DNA from: Actinocatenispora sera
Lineage (GTDB): Bacteria > Actinomycetota > Actinomycetes > Mycobacteriales > Micromonosporaceae
DNA: 64,000 bases
Direction: 5' to 3'
Assembly: GCF_018324685.1 (NCBI RefSeq)
Contig: NZ_AP023354.1
Coordinates: 620,001-684,000 of the forward strand
Shown: positions 34,166 through 41,697 of the stretch, one piece after another
Layout: every line of letters starts with the position of its first letter
How positions within the stretch are numbered: position 1 is the stretch's first letter
Position numbers and translations under genes: made by a program
Notes under the pieces: generated by a model
The model's database searches: none
The model's input: only the letters and a program-made list of their open reading frames with translations
What the model was told of the DNA's origin: nothing

Positions 34166-35127
34166 CGCGGGCCCTGACTGGCCGCACCCAGCTACCGGCG
34201 GAACCGGCGCCCGAGACCAGGACACCGCAACGGCGGTGGCGTCGCACGCTGCGTCGCCACGGCAAGGAGTACCTGCTGTTCGCCGCCCTCGTCGGTCCGA
34301 ACCTGGCGCTGATTCTGGTCTTCTCGTACTGGCCGGTGATCTACAACTGCTACCTGAGCTTCACCTCGTGGGACATGATCTCCCCGGCCCCGACCTGGGT
34401 TGGCCTCGACGAGTACCGCGAGCTGTTCACCAGCGCGGACTTCGGCCACGTCCTGCTGAACACGGTGAAGTTCGTCGTGCTGATCGTGGTGGGAGCCATC
34501 GTCGGCGGACTGGCCACCTCCCTGGTCCTCAACCAACGACTGGTCGGCCGCGGCCTGGCGCGAACCGTCAGCTTCGCGCCGCACATCGTGTCCGGTGCGG
34601 CGATCGCGGCCCTGTGGCTGTTCATGCTCGATCCGAGCTTCGGGCTGGTGCGCGCGCTTCTCGAACCCCTGGGCATCTCGTCGCCGCAGTGGACGACCAG
34701 CTCGCACTACTCGCTCTACGCACTGGTGCTGGTCTACGTGTGGAAGGGCATCGGTTTCAGCGCGATCATCTACGTCGCCGGACTGCAGAACCTACCGGCC
34801 GATCTGTTCGAGGCCGCCACGCTGGACGGCGCGAACGGCTGGCAGCGGTTCCGCCACGTGACGTTCCCGTTGCTGTCCCCGGTCACCTACTTCCTCGTCG
34901 TGACCTCGGTGATCGGCGCGTTCCAGGCGTACGACGTCACGGCCGTCATGACGGGCGGCGGGCCGGGGCAGTCCTCGACCACCTTGAGCTGGTTCATCTA
35001 CCGGCAGGCTTTCCAGGCCTCCAATGCCGGACTGGCCGCGGCCGCCGCAATGGTCATGCTCGTCATTCTCTTGACGATCACCATGCTGATAGCCCGATAC
35101 GGCGAGCGGAGAGTGACCTACCAATGA
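34162..35127 (+). CDS. ABC sugar/glycerophosphate permease, UgpA-like
   Basis: About 321 residues. Six hydrophobic segments and the cytoplasmic EAA loop (EAATLDGANGWQRFRHVTFP) that contacts the ATPase, as in MalF/UgpA permeases. Starts with a basic cytoplasmic segment. I favour the GTG at 34162, which overlaps the leader stop; ATG at 34147 would add five residues. The stop overlaps the next permease (ATGA). No ATPase gene is nearby, so a shared MsmK/UgpC-type ATPase elsewhere is likely. Confidence 0.9.
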   Translation: MTRALTGRTQLPAEPAPETRTPQRRWRRTLRRHGKEYLLFAALVGPNLALILVFSYWPVIYNCYLSFTSWDMISPAPTWVGLDEYRELFTSADFGHVLLNTVKFVVLIVVGAIVGGLATSLVLNQRLVGRGLARTVSFAPHIVSGAAIAALWLFMLDPSFGLVRALLEPLGISSPQWTTSSHYSLYALVLVYVWKGIGFSAIIYVAGLQNLPADLFEAATLDGANGWQRFRHVTFPLLSPVTYFLVVTSVIGAFQAYDVTAVMTGGGPGQSSTTLSWFIYRQAFQASNAGLAAAAAMVMLVILLTITMLIARYGERRVTYQ

Positions 35128-35984
35128 GCGTCGAAACATCGAGGCGACGCCACACCGGCACCCGAGACCGGGTGCGCAGGATCCTGCTGTACGCGGCGCT
35201 GGTACTGATCGCCGCCGTGTTCATCATGCCCCTGTACTGGCTGTTCAGCTCGGCGGTCAAACCGAGCGGGGAGATCTACCGGTTCCCGTTGCAGTGGATT
35301 CCCCGTCACCTGCACTGGTCGAACTTCACCAACGCCTGGCATGACGCACCGTTCGGATCGTTCTTCATCAACTCGATCGTCGTCACCCTCATCGGCACCG
35401 CGATCAAGATGGTGTTGGCGACCGGCTCGGCCTACGCGTTCACCTTCCTGCCCTTTCCGTTCAAGCGGGTCTTCTTCGCGCTGATCCTCGGCACGCTGAT
35501 GACACCCGGCACGATCACCCTGCTCACCAACTACCTGACCGCCTCCGACCTCGGCTGGGTCGACACGTATGCGGGCCTGATCGTCCCCGGTGCCGGTTCG
35601 GCCTTCGGCATGTTCCTGTTGCGCCAACAGATGAAGTCCCTGCCGCGGGAGGTGTTCGAAGCCGCCCAGATGGACGGCGCGGGCCATCTGCGGATTCTCG
35701 TACGGATGGTCATCCCGATGTCGCGCCCGATGATGATCACCGTCACGTTGATCTCCGTGATCGAGGTGTGGAACGACTTCATCTGGCCGCTCATCATCAC
35801 GACGACCACGCAGATGCGCACGCTCCCGATCGGGCTGCTCTACCTGAAATCGCAGGAAGGCTACAACGACTGGGGCGCCATCATGGCCGGCACCGTCATG
35901 GTCGCCGCGCCGATGCTGATCCTTTTCCTCCTGGCCCAGCGATACATCGTCGCGGGTTTCTCCGGCGGCGCGGTCAAGGGCTGA
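35124..35984 (+). CDS. ABC sugar/glycerophosphate permease, UgpE-like
   Basis: 286 residues, six membrane segments, EAA loop EVFEAAQMDGAGHLRILVRM (about 179-198), and the C-terminal RYIVAGFSGGAVKG that closes MalG/UgpE permeases (normally 'GLTAGAVKG'). It forms a dimer with the upstream permease. ATGA overlap with that gene at 35124-35127 sets the start. Confidence 0.92.
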   Translation: MSVETSRRRHTGTRDRVRRILLYAALVLIAAVFIMPLYWLFSSAVKPSGEIYRFPLQWIPRHLHWSNFTNAWHDAPFGSFFINSIVVTLIGTAIKMVLATGSAYAFTFLPFPFKRVFFALILGTLMTPGTITLLTNYLTASDLGWVDTYAGLIVPGAGSAFGMFLLRQQMKSLPREVFEAAQMDGAGHLRILVRMVIPMSRPMMITVTLISVIEVWNDFIWPLIITTTTQMRTLPIGLLYLKSQEGYNDWGAIMAGTVMVAAPMLILFLLAQRYIVAGFSGGAVKG

Positions 35985-36027
35985 CGTCAGCGCCCGGCGC
36001 CGCCACCACGAAAGGATTGTCAAACAG

Positions 36028-37404
36028 ATGTCAGGACAGAGACTCGCACAGGAATCCGGCGCGGCGGTGAGCCGCCGATCACTGCTCGGACTCGTCGGCG
36101 CCGGGGCCCTCCTCGCACCGACCCTCGCGGCATGCTCGCACGGCGCAGGAGGACGCGGCTTCGCCCAGGTCGACGTCAAGGTGCCGAAGAAGTACGGCAA
36201 CCGCAAGCAGAAGGTCGTCCTCTGGAGCTCGTGGAACGCGTCGGCCGGGAAGGTCCTGGACGGCCTCATCAGCAAGTTCAACGACTCGCAGAACGACATC
36301 TATGCACAGGCCCAGTACCAGGGCAACTATTTCGACGCGACCTCCAAGGTCACCGCCGCGCTGCGGGCCAAGGCCGTGCCGGACATCATGGCGTTCGGTC
36401 AGACAGCCTGGCAGATCTTCTTCCTGAACGAGACGCTGGAAGATCTCAGCAGCTACGCGGACGAGAAGTTCGCCTCCTCGTTCTATGCGAACCTCTACGA
36501 CGCGGGGCTCATCAAGAAGAGACCGTACTGGATCTCGTTCGCGCGCAGCACGCCCATCATGTACTACAACAAGAACCTGTTCGCGAAGGCCGGACTGCCC
36601 GATCGCGGGCCCAAGACCTGGACCGAGCTGCGGGACTGGGGTTCGGCGCTGGTCAAGCAGAAGGCCGCCGGCAAGCCGGTGAAGGTGACCGAGCTGTCCG
36701 GCGGGGACAGCTGGGAATTCGAGGCGAGCGTCTGGGAGTTCGGCGGGCGGATTTCGCACGGGCTCGACGTCGTGGTCAACAAGGGCGGCGCGGTCGAGTG
36801 CGCGGAATTCATGCGCAAGCTGATCTTCGACGACAAGATGGCCATCCTGGCCAGCCAGTACGGGACGAACTTCAACAACGGTCTGGTCGGGGCCTACATG
36901 AACTCGACCGGTGCCCTGGCCGGCACCTACGAGGCGGCGAAGTTCGACGTCGGATGCAGCCCGCTGCCGACTCAGGTGACCCGCGGCGTCCCGACCGGCG
37001 GTGCGGGATTCTCCATCTTCAAGGGCGTACCGAAGGAACGTAAGCAGGCCGCCTGGGAGGTCATCAAGTTCCTGTCCTCGCCCGAATCGGCGGCCACCTG
37101 GTCGTTGGGCACCGGATACCTGCCCGTCGTGAAGGCGGCAGTGCACCAACCCGACTACGCGAAGGCCATGCAGAAGGACCCCAACCGCCGCGTGGCCGTG
37201 GCGCAGCTCGCGCAGGCCGGGCAGCTGGACGAGGTCGATGCCTACGTGCAGAACGCCTCACCGATCATCTACGGCGGGCTGCAGAAGATCTACGGCGACA
37301 ATCGGCCGTCGCAGGACGTGTTGAACGACGTCGCCCGGCAGCTCGTGGCCGGCGAGAAGAAGATCAGGCCGATGTACGACAAGCTCATCGGTGGCAATGG
37401 GTGA
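36028..37404 (+). CDS. ABC extracellular solute-binding lipoprotein, UgpB-like
   Basis: 458 residues. Twin-arginine-like SRRSLLGLVGAG signal with lipobox LAAC (Cys36), then a family-1 solute-binding domain (KVVLWSSWNASAGKVLDGLISKFN ... PTGGAGFSIFKGVPKERKQAAWE split over the length). Binding-protein residues such as the WSSW and SIF.GVPKERK segments are typical of sugar and glycerol-3-phosphate binders. It ends overlapping the GDPD gene, which points to a glycerophosphodiester-type ligand. Confidence 0.92.
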   Translation: MSGQRLAQESGAAVSRRSLLGLVGAGALLAPTLAACSHGAGGRGFAQVDVKVPKKYGNRKQKVVLWSSWNASAGKVLDGLISKFNDSQNDIYAQAQYQGNYFDATSKVTAALRAKAVPDIMAFGQTAWQIFFLNETLEDLSSYADEKFASSFYANLYDAGLIKKRPYWISFARSTPIMYYNKNLFAKAGLPDRGPKTWTELRDWGSALVKQKAAGKPVKVTELSGGDSWEFEASVWEFGGRISHGLDVVVNKGGAVECAEFMRKLIFDDKMAILASQYGTNFNNGLVGAYMNSTGALAGTYEAAKFDVGCSPLPTQVTRGVPTGGAGFSIFKGVPKERKQAAWEVIKFLSSPESAATWSLGTGYLPVVKAAVHQPDYAKAMQKDPNRRVAVAQLAQAGQLDEVDAYVQNASPIIYGGLQKIYGDNRPSQDVLNDVARQLVAGEKKIRPMYDKLIGGNG

Positions 37405-38246
37405 CCAGACTTCGAACCCTTCGGGTCACCGGCCACCGCGGCGCCATGGGGTACATGCCCGAGAACACGCTGGCTTCCTATCGTCGTGCTGTTGCCGATG
37501 GTGTCGACGAGGTCGAGCTCGACCTCCGGCTCAGCAAGGACGGCGAGGTCGTGCTGATGCACGATGCCGACGTCGACCGGACGACGGACGGGCATGGCGC
37601 CGTGGCGGACCTGACGCTGGCCGAGTTGCGACGACTGGACGCTGGCAACGGTGAACGCGTGCCGACCCTCGACGAGGCGATCGATGCCGTCGACGTCACC
37701 ATTCTGGCGGAGATCAAGGCCGACGACGCGGTGGCGGCGCTTCGGCGGATCCTGACCGGGCGGCCCGACCTGCGCCGGCGGATCCAGCCGATGAGCTTTC
37801 ATGCCAGGCATCTCACGCCGCTACTGGCCGAGTTCGACGATCTGCGGTGTGCGCTGCTCGCGGATGCGGGATCCGACCAACTCGTTGAGCGGGCGGTCGG
37901 GCTCGGTGTCGCCTGGATCGGAGTCGGCTGGAAGGGCACCAGCCCCGAGCTGATCGCGCGGGCACACGACCGCGGCCTGGAATATTGCCTGTGGCCGGCT
38001 CCGACCAGCGTCGAGGTCGAACGGGCCAGGGCCTGGGGAGCGGACGGGGTGACCACCGACTACCCGGCCAACGTGATCCCGGCCCTGGCGGTCGGGGACC
38101 GCGCGGCGGCCGGCAGCGGCCCACCGCGCGGCCTCGGGTCGGCGACGCGAACCATGCCCGGCGAGCGATCCGTTCGCGGCGAGCGATCCGTTCGCGGCGA
38201 ACGATCCGCGCGAGAGATGCCCGACAGCGTCGAGGAACGGCCATGA
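37401..38246 (+). CDS. Glycerophosphodiester phosphodiesterase
   Basis: Splits glycerophosphodiesters into glycerol-3-phosphate and an alcohol. 281 residues, no signal peptide, so cytosolic. Catalytic features: His12 (GHRG), the Glu/Asp pair near 39-41 (VELDLR), His54 (MHDADVDRTTD), and the ENT motif (PENTLASY). GTG start overlaps the binding protein (GTGA). The last 40 residues are a basic tail made of GERSVR repeats encoded by an 18-bp tandem repeat, unusual for the family. The stop overlaps the HAD gene. Confidence 0.92.
   Translation: MTRLRTLRVTGHRGAMGYMPENTLASYRRAVADGVDEVELDLRLSKDGEVVLMHDADVDRTTDGHGAVADLTLAELRRLDAGNGERVPTLDEAIDAVDVTILAEIKADDAVAALRRILTGRPDLRRRIQPMSFHARHLTPLLAEFDDLRCALLADAGSDQLVERAVGLGVAWIGVGWKGTSPELIARAHDRGLEYCLWPAPTSVEVERARAWGADGVTTDYPANVIPALAVGDRAAAGSGPPRGLGSATRTMPGERSVRGERSVRGERSAREMPDSVEERP
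38160..38211 (+). repeat. 18-bp tandem repeat in the GDPD tail
   Basis: GGCGAGCGATCCGTTCGC at 38160-38177 and 38178-38195, then a shortened variant at 38196-38211. Encodes GERSVR units. Confidence 0.9.
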
Positions 38247-38938
38247 ACGGCACCGGGATCGCCGCGGTGCTGTTCGACATGGACGGCACCCTCTTCGACA
38301 GCGAACGGATCTGGGACGTCAGCCTCGCCGACCTCGCTCACCGGCTCGGCGGCGAGCTGTCCGCGGCGGCCCGGCAACGGGTCGTCGGGACCAACCTGCT
38401 GCACACGGTGCGGATCGTGCGGGAGGATCTCGGCGCCGAGGCGGACGACGAGCGGTCGGCCGCCTGGTTACTCGAGCGAACCCGGGAACTGTTCGCCGCC
38501 GGCGTGCCGTGGCGGCCGGGCGCCCGGGCCCTGCTCGAGTCGGTCCGGTCCCGGGGGATCCCGACCGCGCTGGTGACCACGAGCTACCGCGCCCTGGTGG
38601 ACGTGACGCTGGCGCAGATCCCGGCCGGAACGTTCGAGTTCACCGTCACCGGCGATGAGGTGGAGCGGCACAAGCCGCACCCGGAGCCCTACCTGACCGC
38701 CGCCGAGGCGCTCGGAGTCGAGCCCGGAGACAGCGTGGCGATCGAGGATTCGCCGAACGGGATCCGCTCGGCGGTACGAGCGGGATGCCTGACGGTGGCC
38801 GTCCCCGAGGATCCGCGGACGCTCGCCGATCCGTCCGGCGCGATCGTGCTGGCGCTCGGCGAGGTCACCGTCGACGGGTTGGCGGCGTTGCTGCGCAGCC
38901 GGCGGCGGCGCGGGGAACCGGAAGGTGTTCCTGCCTGA
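38243..38938 (+). CDS. HAD-family phosphatase
   Basis: 231 residues. HAD motif I LFDMDGTLFDSE with Asp12/Asp14, motif II Thr in PTALVTTSYRALVD, motif III Lys in VERHKPHPEPYL, motif IV VAIEDSPNGIRSAV. Closest in pattern to beta-phosphoglucomutase-like and glycerol-3-phosphatase-type HADs. In this operon it could dephosphorylate glycerol-3-phosphate released by the GDPD; that is inference. ATGA overlap with the GDPD gene. Confidence 0.9.
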   Translation: MNGTGIAAVLFDMDGTLFDSERIWDVSLADLAHRLGGELSAAARQRVVGTNLLHTVRIVREDLGAEADDERSAAWLLERTRELFAAGVPWRPGARALLESVRSRGIPTALVTTSYRALVDVTLAQIPAGTFEFTVTGDEVERHKPHPEPYLTAAEALGVEPGDSVAIEDSPNGIRSAVRAGCLTVAVPEDPRTLADPSGAIVLALGEVTVDGLAALLRSRRRRGEPEGVPA

Positions 38939-38981
38939 CCGGAACGCAATCAGGAGAACGCAGCGCAGAAGGGAGAACACG

Positions 38982-40136
38982 ATGTTCGGGCTCCGGAACG
39001 CGGGGCGTCCCCGTCGGTATGTCAGGCGATCGGTCAGCACGGCATGCCTTGTGGTGTGCGCACTGCTGGGTACGACCAGCCTGGCCGCGGCGGACACCCT
39101 GCCGGCCTCGCACAGCTTCGATCTCAGCGCCCAGGTCGCCAGACACCCGGTGATCGTGAAGGAGGAGATGCAGCATCCGTACTGGGGTGGCCCGGTGCAG
39201 GCGTTCGCCTTCGACGACGTGCACCATTACCTGTTCGTCGTGCAGAACCACAACATCTACAGCTCCTACACGGCGCACGGCGCGTTCGAGGCCTACACCG
39301 ACACCCTGGTCATCAACCGCATCCCGCTGACGGGCGCCCGCGCGGGCCAGGTGATCGACAGCATGACCGTTCCCGATGCGGGCCACGGATCGATCGGAGT
39401 GGTACCGGTCGGATCGGGGTCCCAGATCTGGTTGGAGGGCGATCCGAACGGCCCGGCCAGCGGGCCGTGCGCGGGGCAGCACACCTGTCCCGCGTCGAAC
39501 GACACGGAGATCTTCGGTACCGAGATCGACAGCTTCATGTACCGGCCGAACGCGATCACGACCACGACCCGGCCGGCCGGACTGGTCGCCCACTTCGCCG
39601 GCAACTACCACATCTCGGTGTCCTCCGACCCGGTGCACCGGCGGCTGGCCATCCGTTACTGGAACGCCTCGCTGTCCTCGTTCCGGGTCGCGGTCTACGA
39701 CTGGAACGACGTGCACGATCCGGCGCTGCTGCGCGTGTCGATCCCGCAGACGAGCTTCGCCCAGGGCTTCGTCCTCTACGGCCAGTACTACTACGTCCTG
39801 AACGGGAAGTGCCTGCCGAGTGACGCCGGCTGCACCGATTCGACCCAACTGATCGAGATGGATCTCGACAGCGTCGGTTCGCAGGGATCATCGACCCAGG
39901 CGACGATCACGCAGCAGGCCCATACCGCGGCACTCGCGACGACCCTGGCGGGTCTGAAGGGCGAGCCGGAGGGGATCGCGGTCCACGCCGATGCGCGGGG
40001 GCACATCGGTTTGTTCTTCGGCTTCAACTCCCGGCTGCTGGCCGAGAACAACCTGCCGAAGGTCGTCAGCATCGTGTGCAAGGTCGGCTGGCTGCCACAC
40101 GTGGCCAGCCCGCAGCCCGACAGCTGCCCGAACTGA
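38982..40136 (+). CDS. Secreted TagC/helveticin-like beta-propeller protein
   Basis: 384 residues. Signal peptide (about 1-38, ending AAADTLPAS), then a repeat-rich domain. QAFAFDDVHHYLFVVQNH, TLVINRIPLTGARAGQVIDSMTV, GHGSIGVVPVGSGSQIWLEGDPNG match the pattern of the TagC/helveticin J-type beta-propeller family, otherwise known from teichoic-acid loci, bacteriocins and phage receptor-binding proteins. ATG 38982 follows GAAGGGAG. As last gene of a glycerophosphodiester operon it may bind or degrade wall teichoic acid outside the cell. No catalytic residue can be named. Confidence 0.75.
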   Translation: MFGLRNAGRPRRYVRRSVSTACLVVCALLGTTSLAAADTLPASHSFDLSAQVARHPVIVKEEMQHPYWGGPVQAFAFDDVHHYLFVVQNHNIYSSYTAHGAFEAYTDTLVINRIPLTGARAGQVIDSMTVPDAGHGSIGVVPVGSGSQIWLEGDPNGPASGPCAGQHTCPASNDTEIFGTEIDSFMYRPNAITTTTRPAGLVAHFAGNYHISVSSDPVHRRLAIRYWNASLSSFRVAVYDWNDVHDPALLRVSIPQTSFAQGFVLYGQYYYVLNGKCLPSDAGCTDSTQLIEMDLDSVGSQGSSTQATITQQAHTAALATTLAGLKGEPEGIAVHADARGHIGLFFGFNSRLLAENNLPKVVSIVCKVGWLPHVASPQPDSCPN

Positions 40137-40152
40137 TCGGTCGCCGGATGGA

Positions 40153-40188
40153 GAAAGCCCCAGGTCATCACGTTGACCTGGGGCTTTC
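40153..40188. terminator. Strong bidirectional terminator
   Basis: Perfect 15-bp stem GAAAGCCCCAGGTCA / TGACCTGGGGCTTTC (40153-40167, 40174-40188) around a TCACGT loop. It ends the ABC/GDPD operon on the plus strand (17 bp after the stop) and lies just past the tRNA-Thr 3' end on the minus strand. Confidence 0.9.
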
Positions 40189-40196
40189 TGCTGCGA

Positions 40197-40269
40197 GCCG
40201 CCTGTGGGAATCGAACCCACGACCTACGCATTACGAGTGCGTCGCTCTGGCCGACTGAGCTAAGGCGGC
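40197..40269 (-). tRNA. tRNA-Thr (anticodon CGU)
   Basis: Cloverleaf on the minus strand: acceptor GCCGCCT/AGGCGGC, D stem GCTC/GAGC, anticodon stem ACGCA/TGCGT with loop CTCGTAA (anticodon CGT), T-arm with GTGGG TTCGATT CCCAC. The 3' CCA is not encoded; the base after the acceptor stem is T. No integrase or att duplication was seen next to it. Confidence 0.96.
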
Positions 40270-40336
40270 AGCGCTGGTGAGTGTACGCGATGACGCACGA
40301 GCGGCACGAAGTGGTTGCGGCCGCCCGCGACAAGTG

Positions 40337-40351
40337 TTTGACTGAGTCAAA
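40337..40351. promoter_or_regulatory. Perfect palindrome, probable MarR operator
   Basis: TTTGACTGAGTCAAA, two 7-bp arms around one G, 25 bp before the MarR-GNAT start at 40376. Its form (TTGACT/AGTCAA) is typical of MarR operators, so autoregulation is likely. Confidence 0.8.
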
Positions 40352-40375
40352 GAACTCCGAAGCACGGGAGTGGAC

Positions 40376-41353
40376 ATGATCGACTCGTCGCAGCAGCGCG
40401 TCGCCGAGGTACGCGCGTTCAACCGGTTCTACACCGCCCTGCTCGGGCTGCTGGAGGCCGATCACCTGCACCTGCCGTACACGTTGACCGAGGCCCGGGT
40501 GCTGTTCGAGCTGGGCCAGGTCGAGCAGGTCGACCTGCTCGAGGTGCGGCAGCGGCTCGGCCTGGACGCCGGCTACCTCACCCGGCTGGTGACCAAGCTC
40601 GGCCAGGCCGGGCTGGTCGAGCGGGAGCGCTCCGCGGCCGACGCGCGGCGCCAGGTGGTGCGGCTCACCGGCACCGGCCGGGAGACGTACCGCGAGCTCA
40701 GCCGGCGCTCGTCCGAGCAGATCGGCGAGCTGCTCGGACGGCTGCCGGAGCCGTCCCAGCAGCGGCTGCTGGCCGCGATGGGTACGGTCCGCGAGGCGCT
40801 CGGCGATCCCCGGGCCGGCGGCGACGAGCCCCAGCCCGGCGACGAGGCCCAGCGCGGCGCCGCGGTACGGCTGCGGGCGCCGGCGCCGGGTGACCTCGGC
40901 TGGGTCGTGTCGCGCAACGGCGCGCTGTACGCGGCCGAGTACGGCTGGAACGAAGACTACGAGGCGCTGGTGCTGCGGATCGTCGCCGACTACGCCGAGC
41001 ACCGGGATCCGGCGCGGGAGGCCGCCTGGATCGCCGAGCTCGACGGCGTACCGGTCGGCTGCGTGTTCTGCGTCCGCGCCGGCGAGCCGGACACCGCGAA
41101 GCTGCGGCTGCTGCTGGTCGAACCGTCCGCCCGGGGCCTCGGCGTCGGTGGCCGGCTCGTCGACGAGTGCGTGCGCTTCGCCACCGAGGTCGGGTACCGC
41201 CGGATGGTGCTGTGGACCAACGACGTCCTCACCTCGGCCCGGCGGATCTACACCCGGGCCGGGTTCGAGCTGGTCGACGCCGAGAAGCACCACAGCTTCG
41301 GGTACGACCTGGTCGGCGAGACCTGGTCCCGGCCGCTCGGCGGTGCCCGATGA
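40376..41353 (+). CDS. MarR regulator fused to a GNAT acetyltransferase
   Basis: 325 residues. Residues 1-150 are a MarR winged helix (LDAGYLTRLVTKLGQAGLVERERSAADARRQ); about 165-325 are a GNAT domain (RLLLVEPSARGLGVGGRLVDECVRFA with the acetyl-CoA loop, and ARRIYTRAGFELV). Such fusions are known in actinobacteria and probably sense and acetylate the same compound. ATG 40376 has a CGGGAG site 5 bp upstream; the GTG at 40370 lies inside that site. The stop overlaps the next gene, a tiny membrane protein, by ATGA. Confidence 0.93.
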   Translation: MIDSSQQRVAEVRAFNRFYTALLGLLEADHLHLPYTLTEARVLFELGQVEQVDLLEVRQRLGLDAGYLTRLVTKLGQAGLVERERSAADARRQVVRLTGTGRETYRELSRRSSEQIGELLGRLPEPSQQRLLAAMGTVREALGDPRAGGDEPQPGDEAQRGAAVRLRAPAPGDLGWVVSRNGALYAAEYGWNEDYEALVLRIVADYAEHRDPAREAAWIAELDGVPVGCVFCVRAGEPDTAKLRLLLVEPSARGLGVGGRLVDECVRFATEVGYRRMVLWTNDVLTSARRIYTRAGFELVDAEKHHSFGYDLVGETWSRPLGGAR

Positions 41354-41586
41354 CCGCGCTGGTGTTCATCGCGTCGTTCGCGGTGCTGCTCGCGCTGGCC
41401 CAGCTGCTCGGGCTGCCGCACGACAGCCGGGACGGCCACGACTGGCACCCGCCCCGGGCCGAAGAGGACCGGCACGTGCCGCGGCCCGACCGGGACGGCC
41501 GCCGGCCGGGCTCCGACCCGACCGACACCGTCGTACCGCTGCGCCGGCACCGCCCGCCGTGGACGCGCCACCACCCAGCGGCCTGA
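41350..41586 (+). CDS. Small membrane protein, paralogue of the protein at 25818
   Basis: 78 residues: helix MTALVFIASFAVLLALAQLL then a polar tail with HDSRDGHDWHPPRAEEDRH and a basic Pro/Arg end. The helix and DSRDxxDWH block match the 47-residue protein at 25818-25961, and both genes are tied to regulators (here co-translated with MarR-GNAT). Start by ATGA overlap. Function unknown. Confidence 0.75.
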   Translation: MTALVFIASFAVLLALAQLLGLPHDSRDGHDWHPPRAEEDRHVPRPDRDGRRPGSDPTDTVVPLRRHRPPWTRHHPAA

Positions 41587-41667
41587 ACCGCGATGCGGCC
41601 GGCCACCGGACGGGCGCGTCAGCCGACCGCGGCACCGGGCGGCGCGCAGGAACCCGACGGTGCGAGC

Positions 41668-41695
41668 GCTCCGGCGGGCCGGACCGCGCCGGAGC
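41668..41695. terminator. Terminator between convergent genes
   Basis: GCTCCGGCG (41668-41676) and CGCCGGAGC (41687-41695) pair over 9 bp with a 10-base loop, ending 2 bp before the MFS stop codon read on the minus strand. Serves the plus-strand gene ending at 41586 and the minus-strand MFS gene. Confidence 0.65.
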
Positions 41696-41697
41696 CG

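Noticed and set aside
40196-40270. tRNA-Thr as an integration site for a genomic island
   Set aside because: No integrase, no duplicated tRNA 3' end and no mobility gene were found on either side.
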